Positions 23,799-32,374 of a stretch of 32,432 nucleotides of DNA are shown here, one piece after another (the first letter of the stretch is position 1; each line of letters opens with the position of its first letter). Position numbers and translations under genes: made by a program. This DNA comes from QQUJ01 sp050287605 (GTDB taxonomy: Bacteria; Pseudomonadota; Gammaproteobacteria; QQUJ01): the NCBI GenBank assembly GCA_050287605.1, contig JBNKCG010000084.1, positions 1-32,432 of the forward strand. The letters run 5' to 3'. A model generated the notes under the pieces. It did no database searches. It worked only from the letters and a program-made list of their open reading frames with translations, and had not been told where the DNA came from.

Positions 23799-25067
23799 AT
23801 GGGTTTTCGCTACAGCGCGCGTTTCGTCAGCCGTCTCACCCGCGACACCATGGCGTTGATACTGGCCGGCGGTCGGGGCTCGCGCCTCAAGGACCTGACG
23901 CGCTGGCGGGTCAAGCCGGCCGTGCCCTTCGGCGGCAAATTCCGCATCGTCGATTTCCCGCTGTCCAACTGCCTGAATTCGGGGGTGCGGCGCATCGGCG
24001 TGCTGACCCAGTACAAGTCCCACTCTTTGCTGCGTCACATCCAGGGCGGATGGAACTTTCTGCGTGCTGAGCTCGACGAGTTCATCGACATGCTGCCCGC
24101 CCAGCAGCGCACCGGTGACGAGTGGTACGCGGGCACCGCGGACGCCGTCTACCAGAACATCGACATCATCCGCAGTCACCGGCCGGAGTACGTGCTGGTG
24201 CTGGCGGGCGACCATATCTACAAGATGGACTACGGCTCCATGATCGCCTTCCACGTCGCCCACGATGCCGACATCACGGTGGGCTGTATCGAAGTGCCGC
24301 TGGAGCAGGCGCGCGCCTTCGGTGTGATGACCATCGACGAAGGAGGGCGCATCATCGATTTCACGGAGAAGCCCGACCAGCCTCGGCCGATGCCGGGGCG
24401 CGACGACGTGGCGCTCGCTTCCATGGGTATCTACGTGTTCCGCACCGCGTTTCTGTACGACGCTCTGGTGTCCGACAACCGTGATCCGAATTCGCATCAC
24501 GATTTCGGTGGCAACGTGATTCCCGCGGCCATTGCCGGTCGCAAGGTTTTCGCCTATCCGTTCCGCGATCCCAAGACCGGCACGCAGCACTATTGGCGCG
24601 ACGTGGGTACCGTGGATGCCTTCTGGGAGGCGAATCTCGAGCTGGTGGGCGTTTCGCCCGAGCTCAATCTTTATGATGCCGAATGGCCCATCTGGACCTA
24701 CCAGGAGCAGCTTCCGCCTGCCAAGTTCGTCTTCGATGACGACGACCGCCGCGGCATGGCCATCGATTCGCTGGTCTCCGGCGGCTGTCTGATCTCGGGG
24801 TCGGCGGTGAAGCACTCGCTGCTTTTTTCCAACGTGCGCGTGCACTCGCACAGCCACCTGGAGGAGTGTGTGGTGCTTCCTGATGTGCAGATCGGGCGTC
24901 ACTGCCGTATCCGCAAGGCCGTCATCGACAAGGGGTGCATCCTGCCCCCCCACACGGTGATCGGAGAAAACCCCGAGGAAGATGCCCGCCGTTTCCACAT
25001 CACGCCCAACGGCGTGGTGCTGGTGGCCCCGCACATGCTGGGCCAAGAGTTGCACCTGTTGCCCTGA
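23799..25067 (+). CDS. glgC: Glucose-1-phosphate adenylyltransferase
   Basis: A 422-aa ADP-glucose pyrophosphorylase. The N-terminal nucleotidyltransferase domain has LILAGGRGSRLKDLT, RVKPAVPFGGK, FRIVDFPLSNC, GTADAVYQN and the catalytic VLAGDHIYKMDYG; FTEKP binds sugar phosphate. The C-terminal left-handed beta-helix (about 290-400) has hexapeptide-like turns (VSGGCLISGSAVKHSLLF, DVQIGRHCRI) and normally carries allosteric control. It converts glucose-1-phosphate and ATP to ADP-glucose, the committed step of glycogen synthesis. The ATG at 23799 has GAGGGGAGA upstream. The GH57 gene begins 5 bp after its stop, so they are probably cotranscribed. Confidence 0.97.
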   Translation: MGFRYSARFVSRLTRDTMALILAGGRGSRLKDLTRWRVKPAVPFGGKFRIVDFPLSNCLNSGVRRIGVLTQYKSHSLLRHIQGGWNFLRAELDEFIDMLPAQQRTGDEWYAGTADAVYQNIDIIRSHRPEYVLVLAGDHIYKMDYGSMIAFHVAHDADITVGCIEVPLEQARAFGVMTIDEGGRIIDFTEKPDQPRPMPGRDDVALASMGIYVFRTAFLYDALVSDNRDPNSHHDFGGNVIPAAIAGRKVFAYPFRDPKTGTQHYWRDVGTVDAFWEANLELVGVSPELNLYDAEWPIWTYQEQLPPAKFVFDDDDRRGMAIDSLVSGGCLISGSAVKHSLLFSNVRVHSHSHLEECVVLPDVQIGRHCRIRKAVIDKGCILPPHTVIGENPEEDARRFHITPNGVVLVAPHMLGQELHLLP

Positions 25068-25072
25068 AGACG

Positions 25073-26785
25073 ATGAAACCCGAAACCCGCCTGCCCGTGG
25101 TGCTGTGTTGGCACATGCACCAACCGCTGTATGCCGATCCGCTGAGCCGCATCTATCAGCTGCCGTGGGTCTACCTGCATGCCATCAAGGACTACGTGGA
25201 CATGGCGGCCCACCTGGAGGCGGTACCGGGCGCGCGTGCGGTGGTCAATTTCGCGCCCACCCTGCTGGAGCAGATCGACGATTACGCCGAGCAGGTGCGC
25301 GCCTTCCTCGATCACGCCGCACCGCTGCGCGATCCGTTGCTCGCGGCGCTGGCCGAAGGCGTGCGCCCGGATGACCTGCAACAGCGCGTTGCTTTGATCC
25401 GTGTGCTGCTGCGTGCCAACCGCAGTCGCATGATCGAGCCGTTCGCGCCGTATCGCCGCCTCGCCGCCCTGGCCGATCGTGTCCTCAAAGAGCCGTGCGA
25501 AGCCCTCTACCTCGATCCGCAATTCTTCGTCGATCTGGTGGTGTGGTATCACCTCGCCTGGCTGGGCGAGACGGTGCGCCGCGGCGATACCCGGGCGCGC
25601 GCGTTGCTTGACCGCGGCAGCAACTTCACCGCCGACGATCGGCGCCGGTTGTTGGAGTTGATCGGCGATCTACTGGCCGGCGTGCTGCCGCGCTACCGGG
25701 CGCTGGCCGAGGCGGGGCGGGTGGAGTTGTCGGTCACCCCCTACGCCCATCCCATCGTGCCGCTGCTGCTCGATCTGGAGAGCGCCCGCGAGGCGATGCC
25801 GGGGGTGAAGCTGCCTGCGGGGCCCTACCCGGGCGGCGAGCAGCGGGTGCGCTGGCACATCGAACAGGGTTGCCGACTGTTTGAGGCGCATTTCGGCCAC
25901 CGCCCTGCGGGTTGCTGGCCCTCCGAGGGCAGCATCAGCACCGCGGCGTTGCGGTTGCTGGGCGACGCCGGATTTCGCTGGTGCGCCAGCGGCGAGAACG
26001 TGCTGCGCCACAGCCGCCAACGCCTGGGCTTGGATACGGAAGATGCCGGCAAACCGTGGTTGCAACGCCCCTACCGCGTCGATGCCGGCGCGGCGACCTG
26101 TTTCTTCCGCGACGACGGTCTCTCGGACCTCATCGGTTTCGCCTACGCCGACTGGCACGCCGACGATGCGGTGGCCAACCTGGTGCATCACCTGGAGAGC
26201 ATCGAAGCAACGACCCGCGAGGTGCCGGACCGCTGCGTTTCCATCATTCTCGACGGCGAAAACGCCTGGGAGTACTACCCCAACAACGGCTACTACTTCC
26301 TCGGCGCGCTCTACCGCCGCTTGGCCGATCACCCGCGGCTGCGCCTGAGCACCTTCGCCGAGCAGCTCGGGCACGGTGCGACCCAGCAGCAGCTCACCGG
26401 TGTAGTGGCCGGCAGCTGGGTTTACGGCACCTTCTCCACCTGGATCGGCGATCCGGCCAAGAACCGTGGCTGGGAGATGCTGGTGGCGGCCAAGCGCGCC
26501 TTCGACGAGGTGATGGCGAGCGGTGTGCTGAATGCCGAGGAACGCGAGCAGGCGGAACGGCAACTCGCCATTTGCGAAGGTTCGGACTGGTTCTGGTGGT
26601 TCGGCGACTACAACCCGGCGGAGTCGGTCGCCGACTTCGAACGGCTCTACCGCGCCCAGTTGAGTTCGCTTTACCGGCTGCTGCGGCTGTCGGCGCCCGA
26701 CTATCTGGATCGACCCTTCACCCGCGGCGGTGGCGCGCCCGCGGCCGGCGGCGTAATGCGCACCGGTCAGGCTCACGGTGCATGA
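25073..26785 (+). CDS. Glycoside hydrolase family 57 protein (amylase/glucanotransferase-like)
   Basis: A 570-aa cytoplasmic GH57 enzyme. It opens with the family signature LCWHMHQPLY (His near residue 14-16). CWPSEGSIS contains the likely nucleophile Glu285 and ILDGENAWEYY the likely acid/base Asp394. A helical C-terminal domain includes the Trp-rich DWFWWFGDYN. GH57 members include alpha-amylases, 4-alpha-glucanotransferases and branching enzymes; which activity applies here is not visible. Start chosen at ATG 25073, 5 bp after glgC. Its stop overlaps the malQ start (ATGA), so it is embedded in the glgC-malQ operon and works on intracellular glucan. Confidence 0.93.
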   Translation: MKPETRLPVVLCWHMHQPLYADPLSRIYQLPWVYLHAIKDYVDMAAHLEAVPGARAVVNFAPTLLEQIDDYAEQVRAFLDHAAPLRDPLLAALAEGVRPDDLQQRVALIRVLLRANRSRMIEPFAPYRRLAALADRVLKEPCEALYLDPQFFVDLVVWYHLAWLGETVRRGDTRARALLDRGSNFTADDRRRLLELIGDLLAGVLPRYRALAEAGRVELSVTPYAHPIVPLLLDLESAREAMPGVKLPAGPYPGGEQRVRWHIEQGCRLFEAHFGHRPAGCWPSEGSISTAALRLLGDAGFRWCASGENVLRHSRQRLGLDTEDAGKPWLQRPYRVDAGAATCFFRDDGLSDLIGFAYADWHADDAVANLVHHLESIEATTREVPDRCVSIILDGENAWEYYPNNGYYFLGALYRRLADHPRLRLSTFAEQLGHGATQQQLTGVVAGSWVYGTFSTWIGDPAKNRGWEMLVAAKRAFDEVMASGVLNAEEREQAERQLAICEGSDWFWWFGDYNPAESVADFERLYRAQLSSLYRLLRLSAPDYLDRPFTRGGGAPAAGGVMRTGQAHGA

Positions 26786-28260
26786 GCGCCGCCGAGCTTC
26801 CGCATACCCTGGATTGTCGTCGCGCCGGCGTATTGCTGCACCCCACCTCGTTGCCGAGCGGGGTGGGCAACGGCGATCTGGGTGACGATGCGTTGCGCTT
26901 CATCGACTGGCTGGCGGTGGCGGGATTCAGCGTCTGGCAGATGCTGCCGGTAGGACCCACCCATCACGACCGATCCCCCTATCAGAGCTTTTCGGTGCAT
27001 GCCGGGAATCCGCAGCTGATCAGCCTGGACCGGCTGCGCGCGGCGGGATGGCTCGCGGGGGAGGCAGGCAGTGGTGGCGATCCGGAGGTGGCGCGCAGCG
27101 AGGCATTGCGCGCCGCGCGCGCCGGATTCGAACGCTATGCGAACCCGGCTGCGCGTGCCGCCTACGCCGAATTCATCCGTGCCCACGCGCATTGGCTCGA
27201 GGACTTTGCGCTGTTTCAGACACTGCGTTTCGAGCAATCGGAACGCCCCTGGTGGGAGTGGCCTGCGTCGTTGCGCGACCGCGACCCGCAGGCGCTGGAC
27301 GAGGCGCGCCAGCGCCTCGCAGCGCCTGTCGAGCAGCAGCGTTTTGAGCAGTACCTGTTCTTCAGCCAGTGGCAGGTGCTGCGCGACCATGCCCGGCAGC
27401 GCGGGGTCAAGCTGTTCGGCGACCTGCCTATCTTCGTCGCCCACGACAGCGCCGAAGTATGGTCGCGCCCCGAACTCTTCCTGCTCGACGATACCGGGCA
27501 TCCGCGTTTCGTCGCCGGCGTTCCACCCGACTATTTTTCCGAGGACGGTCAGCGTTGGGGTAACCCCCTCTACGACTGGGAGCGTATGGCTGCGGAGAAC
27601 TTCACTTGGTGGGAGCAGCGGCTCGCGACCCAGTTCAAGCTGTTCGACTGGGTGCGCGTCGATCACTTTCGCGGTTTCCAGGCCTGCTGGCAGATCCCAG
27701 CTGACAGCCCCACGGCCCGAAACGGGTGCTGGGTGGAGGTGCCGGGCGAGGCGTTGTTCGAGTGGCTCTACGCGCGCTTCGAGTCGTTGCCGCTGATCGC
27801 CGAGGATCTCGGCTTCATCACCCCCGAGGTGCACACGCTGCGGCGGCGTTTCAGGCTGCCGGGCATGTGTATCCTGCAGTTCGCTTTTGACGGCGGCGTC
27901 GACAATCCGTATCTGCCGCACAACCATCATCGCAATCGCGTGGTCTATACCGGCACCCACGACAACACCACCACGCTGGGCTGGTACGGTGGGCTCGCGC
28001 AACAGACGCGCGAGCAGGTGGATGCCTACCTGGGTTATCCGCAAGAGACGATGCCGTGGCCGTTGATTCGCGCCGCGCTGCGTTCGGTGGCGCAGTTGGC
28101 GGTGGTACCGCTGCAGGACCTGCTGGCTTTGGACGGCACGCACCGCATGAATGCCCCCGGTACAACCGACGGCAACTGGCGCTGGCGTTTTCAGTGGTCG
28201 CAACTGGAGGCGGTGGATGTGCCGGCGTTGGTGCGGATGGTGCGGAGCTATGGGCGGTGA
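26782..28260 (+). CDS. malQ: 4-alpha-glucanotransferase (amylomaltase)
   Basis: A 492-aa GH77 enzyme of the short bacterial type. Visible motifs are GVLLHPTSLPS at the start, SPYQSFSVHAGNPQLIS, WVRVDHFRGF with nucleophile Asp294, PLIAEDLGFIT with acid/base Glu341, and GTHDNTTTLGW with the third catalytic carboxylate. C-terminal NAPGTTDGNWRWR completes the fold. It transfers alpha-1,4-glucan segments between maltodextrins and complements phosphorylase in glycogen turnover. The start ATG at 26782 overlaps the GH57 stop by 4 bp; much longer in-frame reading upstream is shadow. Last gene of the glgC operon; it converges on glgP 153 bp away. Confidence 0.96.
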   Translation: MSAAELPHTLDCRRAGVLLHPTSLPSGVGNGDLGDDALRFIDWLAVAGFSVWQMLPVGPTHHDRSPYQSFSVHAGNPQLISLDRLRAAGWLAGEAGSGGDPEVARSEALRAARAGFERYANPAARAAYAEFIRAHAHWLEDFALFQTLRFEQSERPWWEWPASLRDRDPQALDEARQRLAAPVEQQRFEQYLFFSQWQVLRDHARQRGVKLFGDLPIFVAHDSAEVWSRPELFLLDDTGHPRFVAGVPPDYFSEDGQRWGNPLYDWERMAAENFTWWEQRLATQFKLFDWVRVDHFRGFQACWQIPADSPTARNGCWVEVPGEALFEWLYARFESLPLIAEDLGFITPEVHTLRRRFRLPGMCILQFAFDGGVDNPYLPHNHHRNRVVYTGTHDNTTTLGWYGGLAQQTREQVDAYLGYPQETMPWPLIRAALRSVAQLAVVPLQDLLALDGTHRMNAPGTTDGNWRWRFQWSQLEAVDVPALVRMVRSYGR

Positions 28261-28413
28261 TGGGTGGGTGTTGCGGGGCGTTGCCGCGGATTGATCGAAT
28301 GCCGGGACAGGCCCCCAACAAGCAAATCGCGGCGTGATCGCACAAACCCTCGCACAGGGCTGCGCGCACCAACCTCACGAATCAATTCGAATCACCGCGC
28401 AGCCGCGCAACCA

Positions 28414-30972
28414 TCAAAGCCAAACCATGCATCCCGTCTCAAACGGATGGCTCAACAACTCATGGTGCGGATAGATCCGGATCTTGTAGTGCTGCAATCC
28501 CGGCAGGCTGGGGGTCAGCTCCAGACGGAACAGCGTTTCGCCCTGGCCGTTGTCGCCGGTGCTCTGCATGGGGAAATGCGACTGGGTGACGAACTTCCCG
28601 GTTTCCAGCTCGTGGCCGATCAGGCACTCCACCACCACGTCCTCTGCGTTCAGTCCGCCCAGTTGTGCGGCCACTTCCAGCGGTAACGCGTCGCCGGCGA
28701 GGAGGAACGGCAGGGCCTCGTCGATACGGCGGATGGTGACCTGTGGCCAGGCCTTGGCCACCCTCTTTTTCCACGTCGCCAGGCGGTTGGCCGGCTCGCC
28801 GTTGGCGGCGTGCAGCGTCTGGTACTGGAGATTGGCGGGGCCGTAGTACTGCATGACGTAGTCCATCACCATGCGCGCCGAGTTGAACTGCGGGATGAGG
28901 GTCTTCATGGAGTTCTTGGAGCGGGTGATCCAACCTTCCGAGAAACCGTGGCCGTTGCGCTTGAAATAGAGCGGGATCACCTCGTGCTCGAACAGATCCA
29001 TCAGCTCGCTACCCTCTTCGTGGTTGCGGATGTTGACGTCGAGGTGCGGGTCGTGGGGCATGATGCCCCAGCCGTTGCTGCCGTCGAACGCTTCCGCCCA
29101 CCAGCCGTCGAGGACGCTGAGGTTGAGCGCGCCGTTGATGCCGGCCTTTTCACCCGAGGTGCCGCTCGCCTCCAGCGGGTGTTCGGGGGTGTTGATCCAC
29201 ACATCCACCCCCACCACCATCTTGCGCGCCAGCGCTAGGTCGTAGCCCTCCAGCAGTACGATGCGTCCTTCGAATTCGGGGCGCATGGAGTACTCGTGGA
29301 TGGTGTGAATGAGCTGCTGCCCCGGTAGGTCCTGGGGGTGCGCCTTGCCGGCAAAGATCAGTACCACCGGGCGTTCGGGATCGTTGAGCAGCCGTGCCAA
29401 CCGTGCCGGGTCCTGGAACATCAGCGTGGCGCGTTTGTAGGTGGCGAAGCGCCGTGCAAATCCCAGCACCAGGGTGTCGGTGTGGTCGGGGGAGAGGTAG
29501 CGCGTCAGGCGCTTGATCTGCGCTTCGCTGCAGCCGTTGCGCCGGTAGCGGCTGGTGGCGCGGCGCCGCACCTCGGTGAGCAGATCCGATTTCAGCAGCT
29601 GACGTACGCTCCAGAAGTTGTGATCGGCAATATCGTCGATGCGGCGCCAGTAGTCGTGGTTGAGCAGCTGGTTGCGCCACTCGGCGCTGAATTGCAGGTC
29701 GAACAGGCTTGACCACTGCAGCGCCAGAAAGGTCGGCACGTGGATGCCGTTGGTGATGTAGCCCATGGGGTTTTCGGCGTGCGGGACCTGCGGCCAGCAG
29801 TAGCCCTCCATACGCGAAGCAACGTCACCGTGGATCTTGCTCACCCCGTTGTGAAAACGCGAGCCGCGCAGCGCCAACGCCGTCATGTTGAACCCGCCTT
29901 GATTGCCTGGGCTGGAGCCGAGTTCCAGCAGCCGCTCCATGGTGGTGCCGAAATCGGCGAGATGTTCGCCGAAGTAGCGTTTGATGATGTCGTGGGCGAA
30001 GACATCGTGGCCGGCGGGTACCGGCGTGTGGGTGGTGAAGACGGTGTGCGCGGCCACCAGTTCCAGGCCGGCTTCGAAACTCAGACCGCCGTTGTGGTAC
30101 TCGCGGCAGCGTTCCAGGATGAGAAACGCCGCGTGTCCTTCGTTGATGTGCCACACCGTGGGCTGGATGCCCAGCGCCCGCAGTGCACGCGTGCCGCCGA
30201 CGCCCAGTACCAGTTCCTGTTGGATGCGGGTGTTGACGTCGCCGCCGTAGAGTTGGTAGGTGATGCGCCGGTCCTGTTCGGCGTTGGCGGCGAGGTCGGT
30301 GTCGAGCAGCAGCAGGCTGATGCGTCCGGCCTGGGCGCGCCACACCTTGATTTCGATCTGCCGTCCGGGCATGTCGAGATGCACGTGTATCTCGCGCCCT
30401 TCGCTGTCCAGCGCCGGGGAGATGGGCAGGTCTTCGAACTGCGTGGGCGTGTAGTGGGCGATCTGACTGCCGTGCCCGTCGATGGTCTGGGTGAAGTAGC
30501 CCTGGCGGTAGAGCAGGCCCACCGCGACGAAAGGCAGTCCCAGGTCGCTGGCCGCCTTGCAGTGGTCGCCTGCCAGGATGCCGAGACCGCCCGAGTAGAG
30601 CGGCAGACTCTCGTGGAAACCGAACTCCAGGCAGAAGTAGGCCACCAGATCCTGCTTGGGATCGAACAGCAGGCGCACGTCCGATTGCACGTGTTCTTGC
30701 ATATAGGTATCGAACGCGGAGCAGACGCGGTTGTATTCCTCCATGAACACGCGGTCCTCGGAGGCCTCTTCCAGGCGGCGCTGGGAGATCCGGCGCAGAA
30801 AGACCTTGGGGCTGTGGTTGGAGCTGTGCCACAGCTCGCGATCAAGGCGGTAGAAGAGGCCGCGCACGCGGCGATCCCAGCTGTAGAGCAGGTTGTCGGC
30901 GAATTCGCTGAGCCTGCTTAAGCGTTTGGGGATGCGGGGGCGGACTTCCAGGGTAAACCGGGTACCAAACAT
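28414..30972 (-). CDS. glgP: Alpha-glucan phosphorylase (GT35, TIGR02094-type)
   Basis: An 852-aa glycogen/starch phosphorylase of the 'alpha-glucan family' subgroup, recognised from VAYFCLEFGFHESLPLYSGG, ILAGDHCKAASDLGLP and VWHINEGHAAF. The PLP-binding region is EASGTSGEKAGINGALNLS, where the Lys forms the Schiff base, followed by VLDGWWAEAF. It releases glucose-1-phosphate from alpha-1,4 glucan ends. The C-terminal section (about 745-852) adds a domain seen in this subgroup. The ATG at 30972 has a weak AGG at suitable distance. Single gene on the minus strand, convergent with malQ; it completes a synthesis-plus-mobilisation set. Confidence 0.94.
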   Translation of the reverse strand: MFGTRFTLEVRPRIPKRLSRLSEFADNLLYSWDRRVRGLFYRLDRELWHSSNHSPKVFLRRISQRRLEEASEDRVFMEEYNRVCSAFDTYMQEHVQSDVRLLFDPKQDLVAYFCLEFGFHESLPLYSGGLGILAGDHCKAASDLGLPFVAVGLLYRQGYFTQTIDGHGSQIAHYTPTQFEDLPISPALDSEGREIHVHLDMPGRQIEIKVWRAQAGRISLLLLDTDLAANAEQDRRITYQLYGGDVNTRIQQELVLGVGGTRALRALGIQPTVWHINEGHAAFLILERCREYHNGGLSFEAGLELVAAHTVFTTHTPVPAGHDVFAHDIIKRYFGEHLADFGTTMERLLELGSSPGNQGGFNMTALALRGSRFHNGVSKIHGDVASRMEGYCWPQVPHAENPMGYITNGIHVPTFLALQWSSLFDLQFSAEWRNQLLNHDYWRRIDDIADHNFWSVRQLLKSDLLTEVRRRATSRYRRNGCSEAQIKRLTRYLSPDHTDTLVLGFARRFATYKRATLMFQDPARLARLLNDPERPVVLIFAGKAHPQDLPGQQLIHTIHEYSMRPEFEGRIVLLEGYDLALARKMVVGVDVWINTPEHPLEASGTSGEKAGINGALNLSVLDGWWAEAFDGSNGWGIMPHDPHLDVNIRNHEEGSELMDLFEHEVIPLYFKRNGHGFSEGWITRSKNSMKTLIPQFNSARMVMDYVMQYYGPANLQYQTLHAANGEPANRLATWKKRVAKAWPQVTIRRIDEALPFLLAGDALPLEVAAQLGGLNAEDVVVECLIGHELETGKFVTQSHFPMQSTGDNGQGETLFRLELTPSLPGLQHYKIRIYPHHELLSHPFETGCMVWL

Positions 30973-31019
30973 GAGGGTGACCTAAGCGGTGGGGGGCTTG
31001 TTGGTTATTGGTGGCTTAC

Positions 31020-31041
31020 ATTATGAGCCGTATCGGTACGG
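31020..31041 (-). promoter_or_regulatory. Possible glgP promoter -10 with adjacent palindrome
   Basis: Minus-strand CATAAT (31025-31020) resembles a -10 box about 50 bp upstream of glgP. Just upstream (31028-31041) is the perfect inverted repeat CCGTA-TCGG-TACGG, inside what would be the promoter spacer, a typical place for a repressor or MerR-like site. No clear -35 box. Confidence 0.3.
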
Positions 31042-31076
31042 ATTTGGAGTCACGGCGGGAAAGAGGTGCGGGGGGG

Positions 31077-31163
31077 TGGTGCCGGGGGAGGGACTCGAAC
31101 CCTCAAGGTGTCACCACCGGCGGATTTTGAGTCCGCTGCGTTTACCAATTTCGCCACCCCGGC
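31077..31163 (-). tRNA. tRNA-Leu (anticodon CAA)
   Basis: An 87-nt tRNA on the minus strand with acceptor stem GCCGGGG pairing with CCCCGGC, D-arm GCGAAATTGGTAAACGC, anticodon stem GCGGA/TCCGC around loop CTCAAAA (anticodon CAA, reading UUG), long class II variable arm, T-arm GAGGGTTCGAGTCCCTC, discriminator A and an encoded CCA end. The long variable arm and A73 fit leucine. Confidence 0.96.
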
Positions 31164-31176
31164 GAGCGAAGGGCGG

Positions 31177-31205
31177 ATTATAAGGAAAGCGGCAGGGGGC
31201 GCCAA
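31177..31205 (-). promoter_or_regulatory. Sigma-70 promoter of tRNA-Leu
   Basis: Minus-strand -35 TTGGCG (31205-31200), a 17-bp spacer and a perfect -10 TATAAT (31182-31177). A GC-rich discriminator follows, usual for stable RNA promoters. Transcription would start a few bases before the tRNA 5' end at 31163. Confidence 0.82.
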
Positions 31206-31275
31206 GCGATGTGTGGCCGGCGGGTGGCGTAGCGGCGCGTTCGCGTGTGCCGGGCGATCCCGGTGACGGATACGG

Positions 31276-31281
31276 TATGAT
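31276..31281 (+). promoter_or_regulatory. Possible -10 box of queA
   Basis: TATGAT lies 10 bp before the queA ATG, so transcription would begin within a few bases of the start codon. There is no convincing -35 box. Confidence 0.35.
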
Positions 31282-31290
31282 TCGCCCCCC

Positions 31291-32340
31291 ATGCGCCGCG
31301 ACCATTTTCATTTCGAGCTGCCCGAAGGCCAGATTGCCCAGCATCCGCTGCCCGAGCGCTCGCAGAGCCGGCTGCTGTGCCTGGACGGCGCGAGCGGCGC
31401 GCTTCGCGATGAGTATTTCCTGCACCTCACCGAGCGGCTTCGCCCCGGCGATCTGCTGGTGTTCAACGACACCCGGGTGATGCAGGCCAGACTGTTCGGA
31501 CGCAAGGAGACCGGCGGCAAGGTGGAGCTGCTGATCGAGCGGGTTGTGTCGGACAACCGGGCCCTGGCGCATCTGCGTTTCAGCAAGACCCCCAGGCTCG
31601 GCAGCCGCATCCTGGTCGGGGCGGGGGAGCATCCGGTGATCGTCGGGGAGCGGCAGGGAGCGCTGTTTCTGCTCGAACTCGAACAGGGCGGCTTTCATGC
31701 GCTCATGGAGACGGAGGGGCACATGCCGCTGCCGCCCTATATCCAGCGGCAGGACGGCAGCGAGAACCGGGACCGTTACCAGACGGTCTACGCGGCCCGG
31801 CCGGGCGCGGTGGCGGCGCCCACCGCCGGTCTTCATTTCGATCAGGATCTGTTGCGTGCACTGGATCGGATCGGTGTGGGGCAGGTGCATGTGACCCTGC
31901 ACGTGGGGGCGGGGACCTTTCAGCCGGTGCGGTCGGAAAACCTCGACGAGCATGTCATGCACAGCGAATACGTGGAGGTCGGGCAGGCCGTATGCGAGCG
32001 TGTGCGCGAGACCCGCGCGCATGGCGGACGCGTGGTCGCGGTGGGGACCACCAGTGTGCGCAGCCTGGAAGCGGCCTCAGGCGACGGCGAGATCCAGCCT
32101 TTTTACGGGGAGACGCGGATTTTCATCCGGCCGGGCTATCGATTTCGCAGTGTCGATGCCATGATCACCAACTTTCACCTGCCGAAATCGACGCTGCTGA
32201 TGCTGGTATCCGCCTTCTCCGGACACCAGCGGATCATGCGCGCCTACCGCCATGCGGTGGAACAGGAGTACCGATTCTTCAGCTACGGAGACGCCATGTT
32301 CCGCACGCCGGACGGGCCGTCCGACGGCGAGGTGGAATAG
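31291..32340 (+). CDS. queA: S-adenosylmethionine:tRNA ribosyltransferase-isomerase
   Basis: A 349-aa QueA, normal length. It makes epoxyqueuosine in tRNA by transferring and rearranging the ribose of S-adenosylmethionine onto preQ1. Motifs: FELPEGQIAQHPLPER, DLLVFNDTRVMQARL, AAPTAGLHFDQDLL, VTLHVGAGTFQPV, AVGTTSVRSLE and ITNFHLPKSTLLMLVSAF. The ATG at 31291 matches the usual QueA N-terminus. No ribosome-binding site precedes it (TTCGCCCCCC) and a -10-like box lies 10 bp upstream, so the mRNA may be leaderless. In many relatives tgt follows, but the window ends too soon to tell. Confidence 0.97.
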   Translation: MRRDHFHFELPEGQIAQHPLPERSQSRLLCLDGASGALRDEYFLHLTERLRPGDLLVFNDTRVMQARLFGRKETGGKVELLIERVVSDNRALAHLRFSKTPRLGSRILVGAGEHPVIVGERQGALFLLELEQGGFHALMETEGHMPLPPYIQRQDGSENRDRYQTVYAARPGAVAAPTAGLHFDQDLLRALDRIGVGQVHVTLHVGAGTFQPVRSENLDEHVMHSEYVEVGQAVCERVRETRAHGGRVVAVGTTSVRSLEAASGDGEIQPFYGETRIFIRPGYRFRSVDAMITNFHLPKSTLLMLVSAFSGHQRIMRAYRHAVEQEYRFFSYGDAMFRTPDGPSDGEVE

Positions 32341-32345
32341 CGGGC

Positions 32346-32374
32346 AAAAAAAAGCGCGGCAGGGGAGCCGCGCT
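32346..32374 (-). terminator. Rho-independent terminator, T-tract on minus strand
   Basis: A perfect 8-bp stem, AGCGCGGC and GCCGCGCT, with a 6-nt loop (32353-32374), next to eight A on the plus strand (32346-32353), i.e. eight T following the hairpin on the minus strand. It would end a minus-strand transcript coming from beyond the right edge. It may also stop queA transcription weakly, but on the plus strand the downstream run (GAATAATT) is not a T-tract. Confidence 0.75.
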
